Source of the DNA: Bacillus solimangrovi
Lineage (GTDB): Bacteria > Bacillota > Bacilli > Bacillales > Bacillaceae_N
DNA: 64,000 bases
Direction: 5' to 3'
Assembly (NCBI RefSeq): GCF_001742425.1
Contig: NZ_MJEH01000007.1
Location: 21,195 to 85,194, forward strand
The position numbers were made by a program, and so were the translations under genes. Positions 36,235 through 45,047 of the stretch are shown piece by piece; position 1 is the first letter of the stretch; every line of letters begins with the position of its first letter. Below the pieces are notes generated by a model, which had not been told where the DNA came from, made no database searches, and was given only the letters and a program-made list of their open reading frames with translations.

Positions 36235-37416
36235 ATGAGAGAAGTTGTAATTGTAAGCGCTGCACGTACACCAGTTGGATCATTTGGTGGTGCACTTTCA
36301 TCTGTGTCTGCAGTTGATCTAGGTGTAGTAGCTGCTAAGGAAGCGATGAAGCGTGGAGGCATATCACCTGATATGATTGATGAGGTTCTAGTAGGTAACA
36401 TATTGTCAGCAGGCCAAGGGCAAAATCCTGCCCGTCAAGTAGCGATTCAAGCTGGTATGCCTGAAACAACATCTGCTATGACAATTAACAAATTGTGTGG
36501 TTCAGGTTTGCGTACAGTAAGTATGGCTGCCCAATTTATCTCATTAGGTGATGCCAATGTCATTATGGCAGGTGGAATTGAGAGTATGAGTAATGCACCA
36601 TACTTAATGCCGAATGCGCGCTGGGGTCAGCGCATGGGTGATGGTAAAATTGTCGACTCAATGATTCATGATGCGCTTACTGATGCATTTCATGGTATAC
36701 ATATGGGAATTACAGCGGAAAATATTGCAGAGCAATGGGGTTTCAGCCGTGAAGAGCAAGACCAATTTGCGTTAGAGAGTCAATTAAAAGCTGAGAATGC
36801 ACAAAAAGAAGGACGTTTTCGAGATGAAATCGTTTCTGTAGAAGTTCCACAGCGCAGGGGTGAACCTCTTGTAGTTAATACAGACGAGTATCCTAAAAAT
36901 GGGATGACAATGGACAAGTTGGCGAAGCTAAGACCTGCATTTAAGAAGGATGGTACGGTAACTGCAGGTAATGCCTCAGGTATAAACGATGGTGGTGCGA
37001 TGGTCATTTTAATGGCAAAAGAAAAAGCCGAAGAACTCGGTATAACTTATTTGGCAACAGTTAAGTCATATGCTTCAGCAGCACTAGATCCGAAAATTAT
37101 GGGGTATGGCCCAGTTCCAGCAACTAAGAAAGCGCTTCAAAAGGCAGGATTAACGATTCATGATATTGATCTAGTTGAAGCTAATGAAGCATTCGCAGCT
37201 CAATCTCTCGCAGTCGTGAAAGATTTAGAGATTAACAAAGAAAGAGTGAATGTTAATGGGGGTGCCATTGCACTGGGTCATCCTGTTGGAGCTTCAGGCA
37301 CTCGTATTCTAATTACACTGTTATATGAGATGATTCGTCGAGATGCAAAGACAGGTTTAGCAACTCTTTGTATCGGTGGAGGACAAGGAACCTCTCTAAT
37401 CATCGAACGTGCATAA
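36235..37416 (+). CDS. Acetyl-CoA acetyltransferase (thiolase)
   Basis: A 393-residue thiolase. The nucleophilic Cys is in NKLCGSGL near residue 88. The C-terminal signatures are [17 protein letters not shown] (with the catalytic His) and LCIGGGQG (with the second Cys, near 378). Length and motifs suit biosynthetic-type acetyl-CoA C-acetyltransferase, which condenses two acetyl-CoA to acetoacetyl-CoA, but degradative use is possible. The ATG at 36235 is well spaced from AAAGGGGGA. A terminator separates it from the reductase downstream. The block is inserted between ylbG and rsmD relative to B. subtilis. Confidence 0.9.
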   Translation: MREVVIVSAARTPVGSFGGALSSVSAVDLGVVAAKEAMKRGGISPDMIDEVLVGNILSAGQGQNPARQVAIQAGMPETTSAMTINKLCGSGLRTVSMAAQFISLGDANVIMAGGIESMSNAPYLMPNARWGQRMGDGKIVDSMIHDALTDAFHGIHMGITAENIAEQWGFSREEQDQFALESQLKAENAQKEGRFRDEIVSVEVPQRRGEPLVVNTDEYPKNGMTMDKLAKLRPAFKKDGTVTAGNASGINDGGAMVILMAKEKAEELGITYLATVKSYASAALDPKIMGYGPVPATKKALQKAGLTIHDIDLVEANEAFAAQSLAVVKDLEINKERVNVNGGAIALGHPVGASGTRILITLLYEMIRRDAKTGLATLCIGGGQGTSLIIERA

Positions 37417-37420
37417 TAAA

Positions 37421-37449
37421 AAGGTGTCTCTTAAAGGGGACACCTTCTT
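37421..37449 (+). terminator. Terminator or attenuator after the thiolase gene
   Basis: Stem AAGGTGTC / GACACCTT followed by CTT; only 55 bases before the next start, so partial read-through is possible. Confidence 0.7.
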
Positions 37450-37503
37450 ACAATTTTATATCCTTAAAGAAGTAACCGTTTACAAAGTGGGAGGAATAAG
37501 AAG

Positions 37504-38247
37504 ATGAGATTACAGGGGAAAGTAGCGATTGTAACAGGTGCTGGTCAAGGGATTGGAGAGGCGACTGCGAAAAAGTTTGCAAAAGAAGGTGCGAAGGTTG
37601 TTGTTGTTGATCTAAACGAGCACGGAATTAACAGCACGGTTGATGCGATTAACAAAGATAATGGTGAAGCAATTGGTATAGTAGTTGATGTTACTAATCG
37701 TGAACAAGTTCAAGCTATGATTGAAAGGACAGTTGAACAATACGGAAAGCTCGATAGTGTTGTGAACAATGCAGGTATTACTGCAGATAGTACGCTCGCA
37801 AAAATGACAGATGAGCAGTGGGAAAATGTTATTGACGTCAATCTAAAGGGTGTATATCTTGTTGGACAAGCAGCTGCAAAACAAATGAAAGAACAAGGGT
37901 TTGGGGGTACAATTTTAAATGCATCTAGTGTTGTTGGATTGTACGGGAACTACGGACAAACAAACTATGCTGCATCAAAATGGGGAGTAATTGGTATGAC
38001 AAAAACGTGGGCGAAAGAGCTGGGCAAGGACAAGATTCGTTCAAATGCCGTTGCACCAGGATTTATTCAAACTCCAATGGTTGAAAAAATGCCAGAGAAA
38101 GTCGTAGCAGCTATGAAAGCTAGAGCAGCACTAGGGATATTAGGTGAGCCCGAAGACATTGCTAATGCATACGTTTTTTTAGCTTCAGATGACGCACGTT
38201 TTATTACAGGTGCAGTGTTAAGTGTTGATGGAGGAATGGTAATTTAA
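37504..38247 (+). CDS. Short-chain dehydrogenase, FabG/PhaB type
   Basis: A 247-residue SDR enzyme. The cofactor loop is TGAGQGIGE near residue 11-19, then NNAG near 88. The catalytic Ser is in NASSVVG, and YAASK holds the Tyr and Lys (about 153 and 157). The C-terminus SVDGGMVI is typical of FabG. Such enzymes reduce 3-ketoacyl-ACP or acetoacetyl-CoA with NADPH. Directly behind a thiolase it may act on acetoacetyl-CoA (PhaB-like), but no PHA synthase is in the window, so the role is inference. The ATG follows GGGAGGAA. Confidence 0.88.
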   Translation: MRLQGKVAIVTGAGQGIGEATAKKFAKEGAKVVVVDLNEHGINSTVDAINKDNGEAIGIVVDVTNREQVQAMIERTVEQYGKLDSVVNNAGITADSTLAKMTDEQWENVIDVNLKGVYLVGQAAAKQMKEQGFGGTILNASSVVGLYGNYGQTNYAASKWGVIGMTKTWAKELGKDKIRSNAVAPGFIQTPMVEKMPEKVVAAMKARAALGILGEPEDIANAYVFLASDDARFITGAVLSVDGGMVI

Positions 38248-38268
38248 TAGTGTGAAAATGTTAAGTGT

Positions 38269-38301
38269 GAAGTGCTCAGTTAATGAGTACTTCTTTTTTT
38301 T
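38269..38301 (+). terminator. Terminator after the SDR gene
   Basis: Stem GAAGTGCTCA / TGAGTACTTC (one G-U pair) with loop GTTAA, followed by eight T. Confidence 0.9.
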
Positions 38302-38398
38302 GTTTTGAGGTTAAAAATTTCAACATTTAGCTTGAATTACAGTTTTGTCATTCTCAATACACTAGGTACAAATGGATTTTGTAAAATTCGATAAGTTG

Positions 38399-38421
38399 AT
38401 AACATAACGTTATTGCGTTAT
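38399..38421. promoter_or_regulatory. Operator-like sequence upstream of the MFS gene
   Basis: Four half-sites: ATAAC ATAAC GTTAT tgc GTTAT. The central ATAACGTTAT (38404-38413) is a perfect palindrome. It lies about 50 bases before the MFS start, as expected for a repressor site of an efflux gene. No regulator gene is adjacent. Confidence 0.4.
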
Positions 38422-38470
38422 AGTGACCTATATTGTTTGAGTAGGTTGTAGATTAAAGGAAGTGAAATAA

Positions 38471-39697
38471 ATGGAACAATGGAAACGAAATCTATGGATT
38501 CTATTTATCTGCCAATTTATCGTACTAGGATCAATGACGATGATCCTACCGTTCCTACCACTGTATTTGCAAGAGCTTGGAGTAACCGACCCTAATAAAG
38601 TAAGCTTGTGGTCAGGGTTAATTTTTGGAGCTAATTTTTTTACTGCTTTTATTTTTTCACCATTTTGGGGAAGGCTTGCTGATAAGCATGGACGGAAGCT
38701 AATGATTTTACGTTCTGGTTTTGGGATGAGTATCGTCATTATCTTAACAGGTTTTGCAACAGGTCCGTTCGGGCTACTAATCGTTCGATTATTAAATGGT
38801 ATAGTGAGTGGGTTTATTCCAGCATCAATTGGTTTAGTAGCGACAAATACACCAAAGGAACGTGTTGGTTACGCTCTGGGAACACTTCAATCTGGTGCAG
38901 TAGCTGGTAGTATTATCGGTCCTTTATTTGGAGGACTAATGGCAGAATCATTTGGTTTTCGTTTTATTTTTAACATTACTGGAGTTTGTATATTAGTTGC
39001 GGCAATTGTTGTTCTTATATTTGTAAAAGAAATAGAAAAACCAACAGGTAATCAAGTGAAGAGTAATGCAATTAAAGATTTCAAACGTATTACAGCACAG
39101 AAACCGATGTTAGCTCTCTTTTTTACTGCATTTTTGATCCAGTTAGCTATGCTCGGAGTTAATCCAATCATTCCACTATTTGTGCAAGAGCTTTCGTCTG
39201 GACAAAATGTAGCTTTCCTTGCTGGGGCAGCAACTTCGGTAATGGGAATCTCAAACATGATTGCATCACCACAGATTGGTAAGTTAGCAGATAAGAAGAG
39301 TCCTCATAGAATTCTTTTCATTACATTAACTGCAGCAGCATGTATTTCAATACCACATGCTTTTGTCAACGAGTTATGGCAGTTATTTTTATTCCGTTTC
39401 TTACTAGGTTTATGTGTAGGTGGTTTATTACCGACTGTCAATGCACTAATTAAACGTTTATCTCCAGAGGGCATGGAAAGTCGAACGTATGGGTTTTCAA
39501 ATAGTTTTATTTATCTTGGTAATATGCTTGGTCCAATTCTGGGAGGATGGTTAGCAGCAAGCATTGGCTTAAGGGGTGTATTCATTTTCTCTGCAATTTT
39601 TTTCATGGTTAATGCATTGCTTGTTAATTTCTATATTGCACCAATATTAGATGGTAAACGTTTTGCTCGGTTATTTGATTTTGCAAAGTCAAGTTAA
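38471..39697 (+). CDS. MFS efflux-type transporter
   Basis: A 408-residue protein with 12 predicted transmembrane segments. The conserved A motif between helices 2 and 3 is GRLADKHGRKLMI; the C motif region in helix 5 is GAVAGSIIGPLFGG. A second, weaker A-like motif GKLADKKSPHRIL occurs after helix 8. This fits drug:H+ antiporters of the MFS (YitG/NorA-like) type; the substrate cannot be predicted. The ATG has AAAGGAAGTG upstream. A bidirectional terminator follows. Confidence 0.87.
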   Translation: MEQWKRNLWILFICQFIVLGSMTMILPFLPLYLQELGVTDPNKVSLWSGLIFGANFFTAFIFSPFWGRLADKHGRKLMILRSGFGMSIVIILTGFATGPFGLLIVRLLNGIVSGFIPASIGLVATNTPKERVGYALGTLQSGAVAGSIIGPLFGGLMAESFGFRFIFNITGVCILVAAIVVLIFVKEIEKPTGNQVKSNAIKDFKRITAQKPMLALFFTAFLIQLAMLGVNPIIPLFVQELSSGQNVAFLAGAATSVMGISNMIASPQIGKLADKKSPHRILFITLTAAACISIPHAFVNELWQLFLFRFLLGLCVGGLLPTVNALIKRLSPEGMESRTYGFSNSFIYLGNMLGPILGGWLAASIGLRGVFIFSAIFFMVNALLVNFYIAPILDGKRFARLFDFAKSS

Positions 39698-39700
39698 AAC

Positions 39701-39742
39701 AAGCCATGAACTGCTTCATAATTGAGTGGTTCATGGCTTTTT
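39701..39742. terminator. Terminator between the MFS gene and the next minus-strand gene
   Basis: Perfect 11-bp stem AAGCCATGAAC / GTTCATGGCTT followed by TTTT; usable both ways between converging genes. Confidence 0.85.
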
Positions 39743-39802
39743 ATATCGATAATATTCACAGTTTGCTAGTGGTTAATTAATTTTAGTATATAATTTCTAT
39801 CG

Positions 39803-40192
39803 TTATTGCATCGGTGGTATAAAATGATTCATTCTTAGTATACCGATGAGGTGCTGGTAGTAAAGTTCCTTTTCTCCAAAGGTAGTTGATGGTTTCACAT
39901 CAAATTCAATTAACGTTTTTTCTAATTTTGTTGCAGCCTCTTTAAATAAATTAAACCGTTGATTCGCTGTTACATGCGGGTTTGGAATACCTTCTCGACA
40001 TATGTAAATAGGTTGAAAATTCCCTGGATTTGTTGGTTGCAATACGACAGCTAGAGATGCGACGTCACGCTCATTTATTTTTGTGTAAAAAGCCATCATA
40101 TGAACTAAGCGGTGTTGATTGTTTTGTGCTATTTCAATCAGCTCGTACAGATCTGAATAGCCTTCTCCAAGTTCAATAAAACGTTGAATCAT
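39803..40192 (-). CDS. Conserved protein of unknown function (DUF7147-like)
   Basis: A 129-residue soluble protein starting MIQRFIELGEGYSDLYELIEI. RLVHMMAFYTK, SLAVVLQPTNPGNFQPIYICREGIPNP and KELYYQHLIGILRMNH are blocks I recall from a small Bacillus family, sometimes misnamed methylthioribose kinase; there are no kinase motifs. The ATG at 40192 follows GGAGGAA. Not part of the B. subtilis ylb order. Confidence 0.7.
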   Translation of the reverse strand: MIQRFIELGEGYSDLYELIEIAQNNQHRLVHMMAFYTKINERDVASLAVVLQPTNPGNFQPIYICREGIPNPHVTANQRFNLFKEAATKLEKTLIEFDVKPSTTFGEKELYYQHLIGILRMNHFIPPMQ

Positions 40193-40447
40193 CAAAATTC
40201 CTCCTTATCATTACATTTTATACTTTAGCATGTAAAATAAGAAAATTGAAGAAAAGGGGAGTCATTTGTAATAGTGAAACATTCGTGTGACAATCGTCCT
40301 GATAATAAATAAGTACATACGTACACATTCTATTGTTTTATAATAGAGAAATGAAAAAAAGAAAAAGTTTGGAAATTTCTAATCTCAAACAGTACTTTTT
40401 TTGGTATGTTATTTAATAATAAGAAATTCGGGTTAGGGGAATTATTT

Positions 40448-41887
40448 ATGCTTAAACGAATATTCGGTATGCTTATATTGTTTGTGTTTATTATTACTGG
40501 ACTAGTAGGATACCAGTGGTTAAGTTATCAACGTGGTGAATCTGCAGTTGTAAGGATGCAGACATCACCGCTTAATTATGAAATAAAGGTAACTCATCAA
40601 GCTGGTAGATTAAAGGTCGAACAGAATGTACAAAATATTCAACAACAGCAGTTTTATGTGCAAATTCCTAAAGGTTCATCAGATGTATTGTGTGAGTTTG
40701 ATAGCAAAAGTAAGTGTGAATGGATAGGTGACCCAAAGAGCAAACAACTAAACGTTGAAGGTGCGCCTAAGGTTACACTCACTTACGAACTATCACTGAA
40801 TGAAGAGGATACGAGTCGTTGGTTAGAAGATTGGTACATAAAATTCCTAGATGAAGAATTACAACCGTATGCTGCAAATATGAGTGTTACAGTTTCTGAG
40901 GAAACAAATACAGCTATTGCATGGGCAGCTGGAGCATTAAATCTTGCTGATGTGAAGCGTGAATATTTGCGATATTTCGCATGGGAGAAACAAAATACAA
41001 CTTCTTTTCCGTTATATATGAGCGAGGAGCCATTAGCTAAGTTATCGAATGATAAAGTTTTATCTTATTTATCTGAAAGTGCCACATATAACTTGAATAA
41101 CAGTTGGTTTGAAAATCTACCTGATTATTCTGGTTTGACGGTAGTATCAACGACAAAAAGTAATGTAAAGCTAGCACCACTTCTAGTCGTTTTGCCTGTT
41201 GAGATAAATCAAACAGACGCAGATGAAGAAATTGCACTAGCTTATATTTTGGATTCAAAGAGACCGTCTACAGAAGATATAACATGGATTTGGAAAGTTT
41301 TCCCTCCACTTGTGAATCAGCAGATCACAGTCGACGGTAAGGTTGGACAGATGGTTGAGCAGCTGCAAACTCAATTAAATGAAGAAGAATTAGAAAGATT
41401 TATAATTTGGTTGTTTGAGAAAGAAACGGAACTTGTCACATTACAAGATTTAGATGATGCGTTAAGTTATGTAACAGGAAGACAGACACAATTTTTCAGT
41501 ATTAATGGTGAAATAAGTGCTCCTCTAGAGCCATTATATTTTGTTGATGAACGTGATGTGTATTTTGGTGGTAAGCAGATTAATCAAAATTGGCATGCTG
41601 TATATCAACGAGGCAAGATGTATTTACCACTCGTTCAAGTTGTAAAGGCAGTTGGTTTTGAGGTTACTGAATTTGAAGGTGAAGAAACGTTTCTTGTACG
41701 AAAAGGTGGGAATACGTGGCGACTGTTTCTAAATGAGAGCTTCTTTATTTATAACCAAGAAGATTATGGACTAACATCGAAACCATTGGAGAAAATAAAT
41801 GGTCATGTATATATATCAGAGAAATGGTTTGAAGAGATATTAAGGTTAGAAATCGTAAAAAGAGATGAAGGAATTAATATACAGTAA
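40448..41887 (+). CDS. Membrane-anchored protein with C-terminal stalk-like domain
   Basis: A 479-residue protein. An N-terminal transmembrane or signal-anchor segment (about 6-25) precedes a large extracellular region rich in beta-strands and without a domain I recognise. The last 110 residues (VYFGGKQINQNW, MYLPLVQVVKAVGFEV, HVYISEKWFEEIL) resemble the stalk domain (copper amine oxidase N-terminal-like) found in many exported Bacillus proteins. Start: ATG at 40448, seven bases after AGGGGA; an ATG at 40406 is also in frame. It ends at a terminator and precedes the rsmD leader. Function unknown. Confidence 0.75.
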   Translation: MLKRIFGMLILFVFIITGLVGYQWLSYQRGESAVVRMQTSPLNYEIKVTHQAGRLKVEQNVQNIQQQQFYVQIPKGSSDVLCEFDSKSKCEWIGDPKSKQLNVEGAPKVTLTYELSLNEEDTSRWLEDWYIKFLDEELQPYAANMSVTVSEETNTAIAWAAGALNLADVKREYLRYFAWEKQNTTSFPLYMSEEPLAKLSNDKVLSYLSESATYNLNNSWFENLPDYSGLTVVSTTKSNVKLAPLLVVLPVEINQTDADEEIALAYILDSKRPSTEDITWIWKVFPPLVNQQITVDGKVGQMVEQLQTQLNEEELERFIIWLFEKETELVTLQDLDDALSYVTGRQTQFFSINGEISAPLEPLYFVDERDVYFGGKQINQNWHAVYQRGKMYLPLVQVVKAVGFEVTEFEGEETFLVRKGGNTWRLFLNESFFIYNQEDYGLTSKPLEKINGHVYISEKWFEEILRLEIVKRDEGINIQ

Positions 41888-41893
41888 TTTTGG

Positions 41894-41922
41894 AGCACCT
41901 GTTTTATTACGGGTGCTTTTTG
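41894..41922 (+). terminator. Terminator after the stalk-domain gene
   Basis: Stem AGCACC / GGTGCT with a 12-base loop followed by TTTT. Confidence 0.75.
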
Positions 41923-41927
41923 AATAA

Positions 41928-41958
41928 AAAAAATCCCTGCAAGGACATACTTGCAGGG
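41928..41958. terminator. Second hairpin, terminator-like on the minus strand
   Basis: Perfect 9-bp stem CCCTGCAAG / CTTGCAGGG with loop GACATA. On the minus strand it is followed directly by ATTTTTTT; on the plus strand by a weak T-rich stretch. No minus-strand gene lies upstream of it. Confidence 0.55.
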
Positions 41959-42000
41959 TCCTTCTATATTCCTCGAAATATCTAAATGATACAGAGGTTG

Positions 42001-42095
42001 AAGGCAAAGGGAGAGGAGAAACCGGAGGAAGAACTTATGGGGAAACGTAAGTCTTCTCCGCGGTTGGCAACAACACCTAATGTGATGTTGTTACT
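42001..42095 (+). ncRNA. Structured RNA upstream of rsmD (ylbH leader motif)
   Basis: A long hairpin at 42020-42065 has paired blocks AACC/GGTT, GGAG/CTCC, AAGA/TCTT and CTTATG/CGTAAG, with small bulges and a GGGAAA loop, 18 base pairs in all. A second stem AACAACA/TGTTGTT is at 42069-42092. A structured RNA motif called the ylbH leader has been described upstream of ylbH (rsmD) in Bacillus; position and structure agree, but I could not align it to the family model. The strand is taken from that description. The gap (41960-42383) holds no convincing gene. Confidence 0.6.
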
Positions 42096-42383
42096 ACTCA
42101 TTATGACCGAGTGCAAAATCTTTATACATTAAATACTGTGAAACTTCTCAGAGACTTAATTGTCTTATAGTATTATTTTTTTGTAATAACGATGTATAGC
42201 TTCTACTTAATTTTAAAACTTCTGGCTATAGAGCCGATGGAATCATTTAAACTGCAATTGTAGTATTGTTCCCTTTTATGGTAGGATTAATGTCGAAATG
42301 TGTTCGATTAGAAAGGTCTATGACATATAGGTTATTCGTATGCATGTTTATATGTATTTTTAGTGAAAAAGTGAGGGAAAGGT

Positions 42384-42947
42384 ATGCGTGTAATTGCTGG
42401 AACGCAAAAAGGGCGCCAATTAAAAGCTGTCCCTGGTAATTCGACAAGGCCAACGACTGATAAAGTAAAAGAAGCGATGTTTAATGTGATTGGTCCTTAT
42501 TTCGAAGGTGGTATAGGGTTGGATTTGTTTGCCGGAAGTGGTTCGTTAGGAATTGAATCATTAAGTAGAGGTCTTGATTCCATGATTTTCGTTGATCGTC
42601 ATCCGAAGGCTATTGAAACAATCCGAGATAATATTCGAACTGTTAAGTTAGAAGAACGTGCTGAAGTGTATCGAAATGATGCAAACCGTGCACTAAAGGC
42701 AGTACATAAACGCGATTTGCAATTTTCAGTGATTTTCCTCGATCCACCGTATGAGAAGATAAAACTGAAACCATTAATGGAAACGATTTCAGAAATGGAA
42801 TTAGTTGTAGAAGGAGGTTGGATTGTTACTGAACATCCAGCTGATTCAGATTTAGCTGATCTCGTGGTAGACTTCGAACGACTGAAACATGAGGAGTATA
42901 ACAAAACGACAGCTATTTCTATTTATAGACGAATGCATTCTGAATAG
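42384..42947 (+). CDS. rsmD: 16S rRNA (guanine966-N2)-methyltransferase RsmD
   Basis: A 187-residue SAM-dependent methyltransferase (YlbH). Motifs: RVIAGTQKGRQL at the start with RPTTDKVKEAMFN, the SAM-binding loop LDLFAGSGSLGIESLSRG (about 49-66) and catalytic FLDPPYEK near 120. It methylates G966 (E. coli numbering) in 16S rRNA of the small subunit. The ATG has AGGGAAAGGT upstream. It runs into coaD with 25 bases between, the common rsmD-coaD pair. Confidence 0.95.
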   Translation: MRVIAGTQKGRQLKAVPGNSTRPTTDKVKEAMFNVIGPYFEGGIGLDLFAGSGSLGIESLSRGLDSMIFVDRHPKAIETIRDNIRTVKLEERAEVYRNDANRALKAVHKRDLQFSVIFLDPPYEKIKLKPLMETISEMELVVEGGWIVTEHPADSDLADLVVDFERLKHEEYNKTTAISIYRRMHSE

Positions 42948-42969
42948 TAGCATAACGTTAGGGGGATAA

Positions 42970-43452
<483 letters not shown>

Positions 43453-43461
43453 AAATAATAG

Positions 43462-43517
43462 GAGCCATTCAACCTGAACTATACAGTTAATAAGGACTGT
43501 TTAGGTTGAATGGTTCT
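43462..43517. terminator. Bidirectional terminator between coaD and ylbJ
   Basis: Stem GAGCCATTCAACCT / AGGTTGAATGGTTC (one G-U pair), with an inner ACAGT / ACTGT pairing and TTT after it. Confidence 0.82.
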
Positions 43518-43567
43518 TTAATTACTTGTCAATTACTACTATGACTTTTATTAATTGACGTATCATT

Positions 43568-44791
43568 TTATAAACGTAACTGTTTTGAAAAATAATAATA
43601 AATTGAGAAGCATAAAACAAATAAAGTAAAATGTGCTCCATATTGAAGTAAGAGATACCAAATGTCCATGATGAAATTGGTTGTTATTTCAGTGTTAAAG
43701 ACAGGAATATCTTTTGTATGCTTTTCAAACGTATGTAATTGAACGTACAAGGATTGATAAAGTAACGCAGTAATAAGTGCTGAGAAGAACCCTTGTAGAA
43801 TTCTTGCAAGGAAGAATGGTCGAAAACGTATTTTTGTTTCAGCGAGAATGCTAGCTACTTGAGCTTGTACAGAAAAACCGCTGAAACCAAGAATAAAGCT
43901 TGTAATAATTGCCTGTTCTAATAGTGAAACCGTCTCTGTTTGACTAGTCATCTGGCTGCCTAATGTGATTTCAAACAATCCAGATATTAAAGGAATAGCT
44001 AAGAGATTTGAAAGAGAGAAAAAAAGTAAGACTGTACTAAAGAAGTTTGCAATCATTTCGGTTATTCCTGCAACATGTAATACTTTATTAAATACAGAGA
44101 ATAAAATGATGAATCCACCGATCATTAACAGTGTTTGTACTGAAGATGTTACTGCATCTCCAAGCATCTTTCCGAGTGGTCTACTTTCATTGATGCGGGT
44201 ATTATGCATGCGCAAGAAAGCTTCTTTTAGAATGAATTGTTTTTTATTGGGGTGAATAGTAATTGGCTTTATGTGGTCCTTTCCATGAAATCGCATGATT
44301 AAACCGACACAAATGTTACCAAGATAATGTGATACGGCTAGAAGTATACCTAGCTTTGGATCGTGAAAAAAGCCGACTGCTACCGCTCCGAAGATGAAAA
44401 GAGGGTTAGATGAGTTTGTAAAGGATGCTAGTCGTTCAGCTTCTACAGTTGTTATTTCATTTTCCTGCCATAATCTTGCTGTTAACTTTGCACCAGATGG
44501 AAAACCAGAGGCCATGCCCATAGCCCATACGAAACCACCTGAACCAGGGACACGAAAGACAGGACGCATAATCGGCTCTAATAGAACCCCGATAAAATGA
44601 ACAACACCATAACCGATTAGTAGTTCAGAAACGACGAAAAATGGTAGTAATGATGGGAAGACTACGTCCCACCACATATTTAATCCACGAATAGACGCTT
44701 GTAAAGCATCTTGTGGATATGATATTAAAGAAACTGCAAATAATAATAATAATAAAGATAAAGCGACTGTTTTGAATTTTGAATACGTAAT
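43568..44791 (-). CDS. ylbJ: Sporulation integral membrane protein YlbJ
   Basis: A protein of about 407 residues with 8-10 transmembrane segments. Two gate-like repeats (nucleoside-recognition type) are seen: MWWDVVFPSLLPFFVVSELLIGYG and a later SFILGFSGFSVQAQV. FVWAMGMASGFPSGAKLTARL and FTNSSNPLFIFGAVAVGFF are diagnostic. YlbJ is made in the mother cell during sporulation and is needed for proper spores; the transported substrate is unknown. No ATG, GTG or TTG sits at the expected place: AAGGAGGTG (44795-44803) is followed five bases on by ATT (44791-44789), exactly where B. subtilis YlbJ starts. An ATG at 44857 lacks a ribosome binding site. Confidence 0.85.
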   Translation of the reverse strand: MTYSKFKTVALSLLLLLFAVSLISYPQDALQASIRGLNMWWDVVFPSLLPFFVVSELLIGYGVVHFIGVLLEPIMRPVFRVPGSGGFVWAMGMASGFPSGAKLTARLWQENEITTVEAERLASFTNSSNPLFIFGAVAVGFFHDPKLGILLAVSHYLGNICVGLIMRFHGKDHIKPITIHPNKKQFILKEAFLRMHNTRINESRPLGKMLGDAVTSSVQTLLMIGGFIILFSVFNKVLHVAGITEMIANFFSTVLLFFSLSNLLAIPLISGLFEITLGSQMTSQTETVSLLEQAIITSFILGFSGFSVQAQVASILAETKIRFRPFFLARILQGFFSALITALLYQSLYVQLHTFEKHTKDIPVFNTEITTNFIMDIWYLLLQYGAHFTLFVLCFSIYYYFSKQLRL

Positions 44792-45047
44792 TGACACCTC
44801 CTTATGGTAAGATTCTATACTTGCGATCAGTCTAATGATAGAATGAATAAGAATCATTTGATATCTGGCCCTTTTTTTGGTAAATTGTAGAATGGTTATT
44901 TAATGTCAATTAATTATGAGTGCAGAGTTATTATAGTTACATTTTGTGAGAACCAATTCAGACTAGAAAGGCATAAGCTTGTTTCTTTTCAAATATACGT
45001 AAAAGGTAGAGAATTAGACCATTGATTTCATGTGAGGTGAGGGAGTA

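Noticed and set aside
42037..42132. 31-codon ORF (MGKRKSSPRL...) with a GGAGGAAG ribosome binding site
   Set aside because: It lies within the proposed ylbH RNA hairpin, whose pairing explains the purine-rich sequence; no known family. Kept only as a possibility in the findings.
42247..42453. 68-codon minus-strand ORF covering the rsmD start
   Set aside because: Starts inside rsmD and has no family resemblance or good ribosome binding site.
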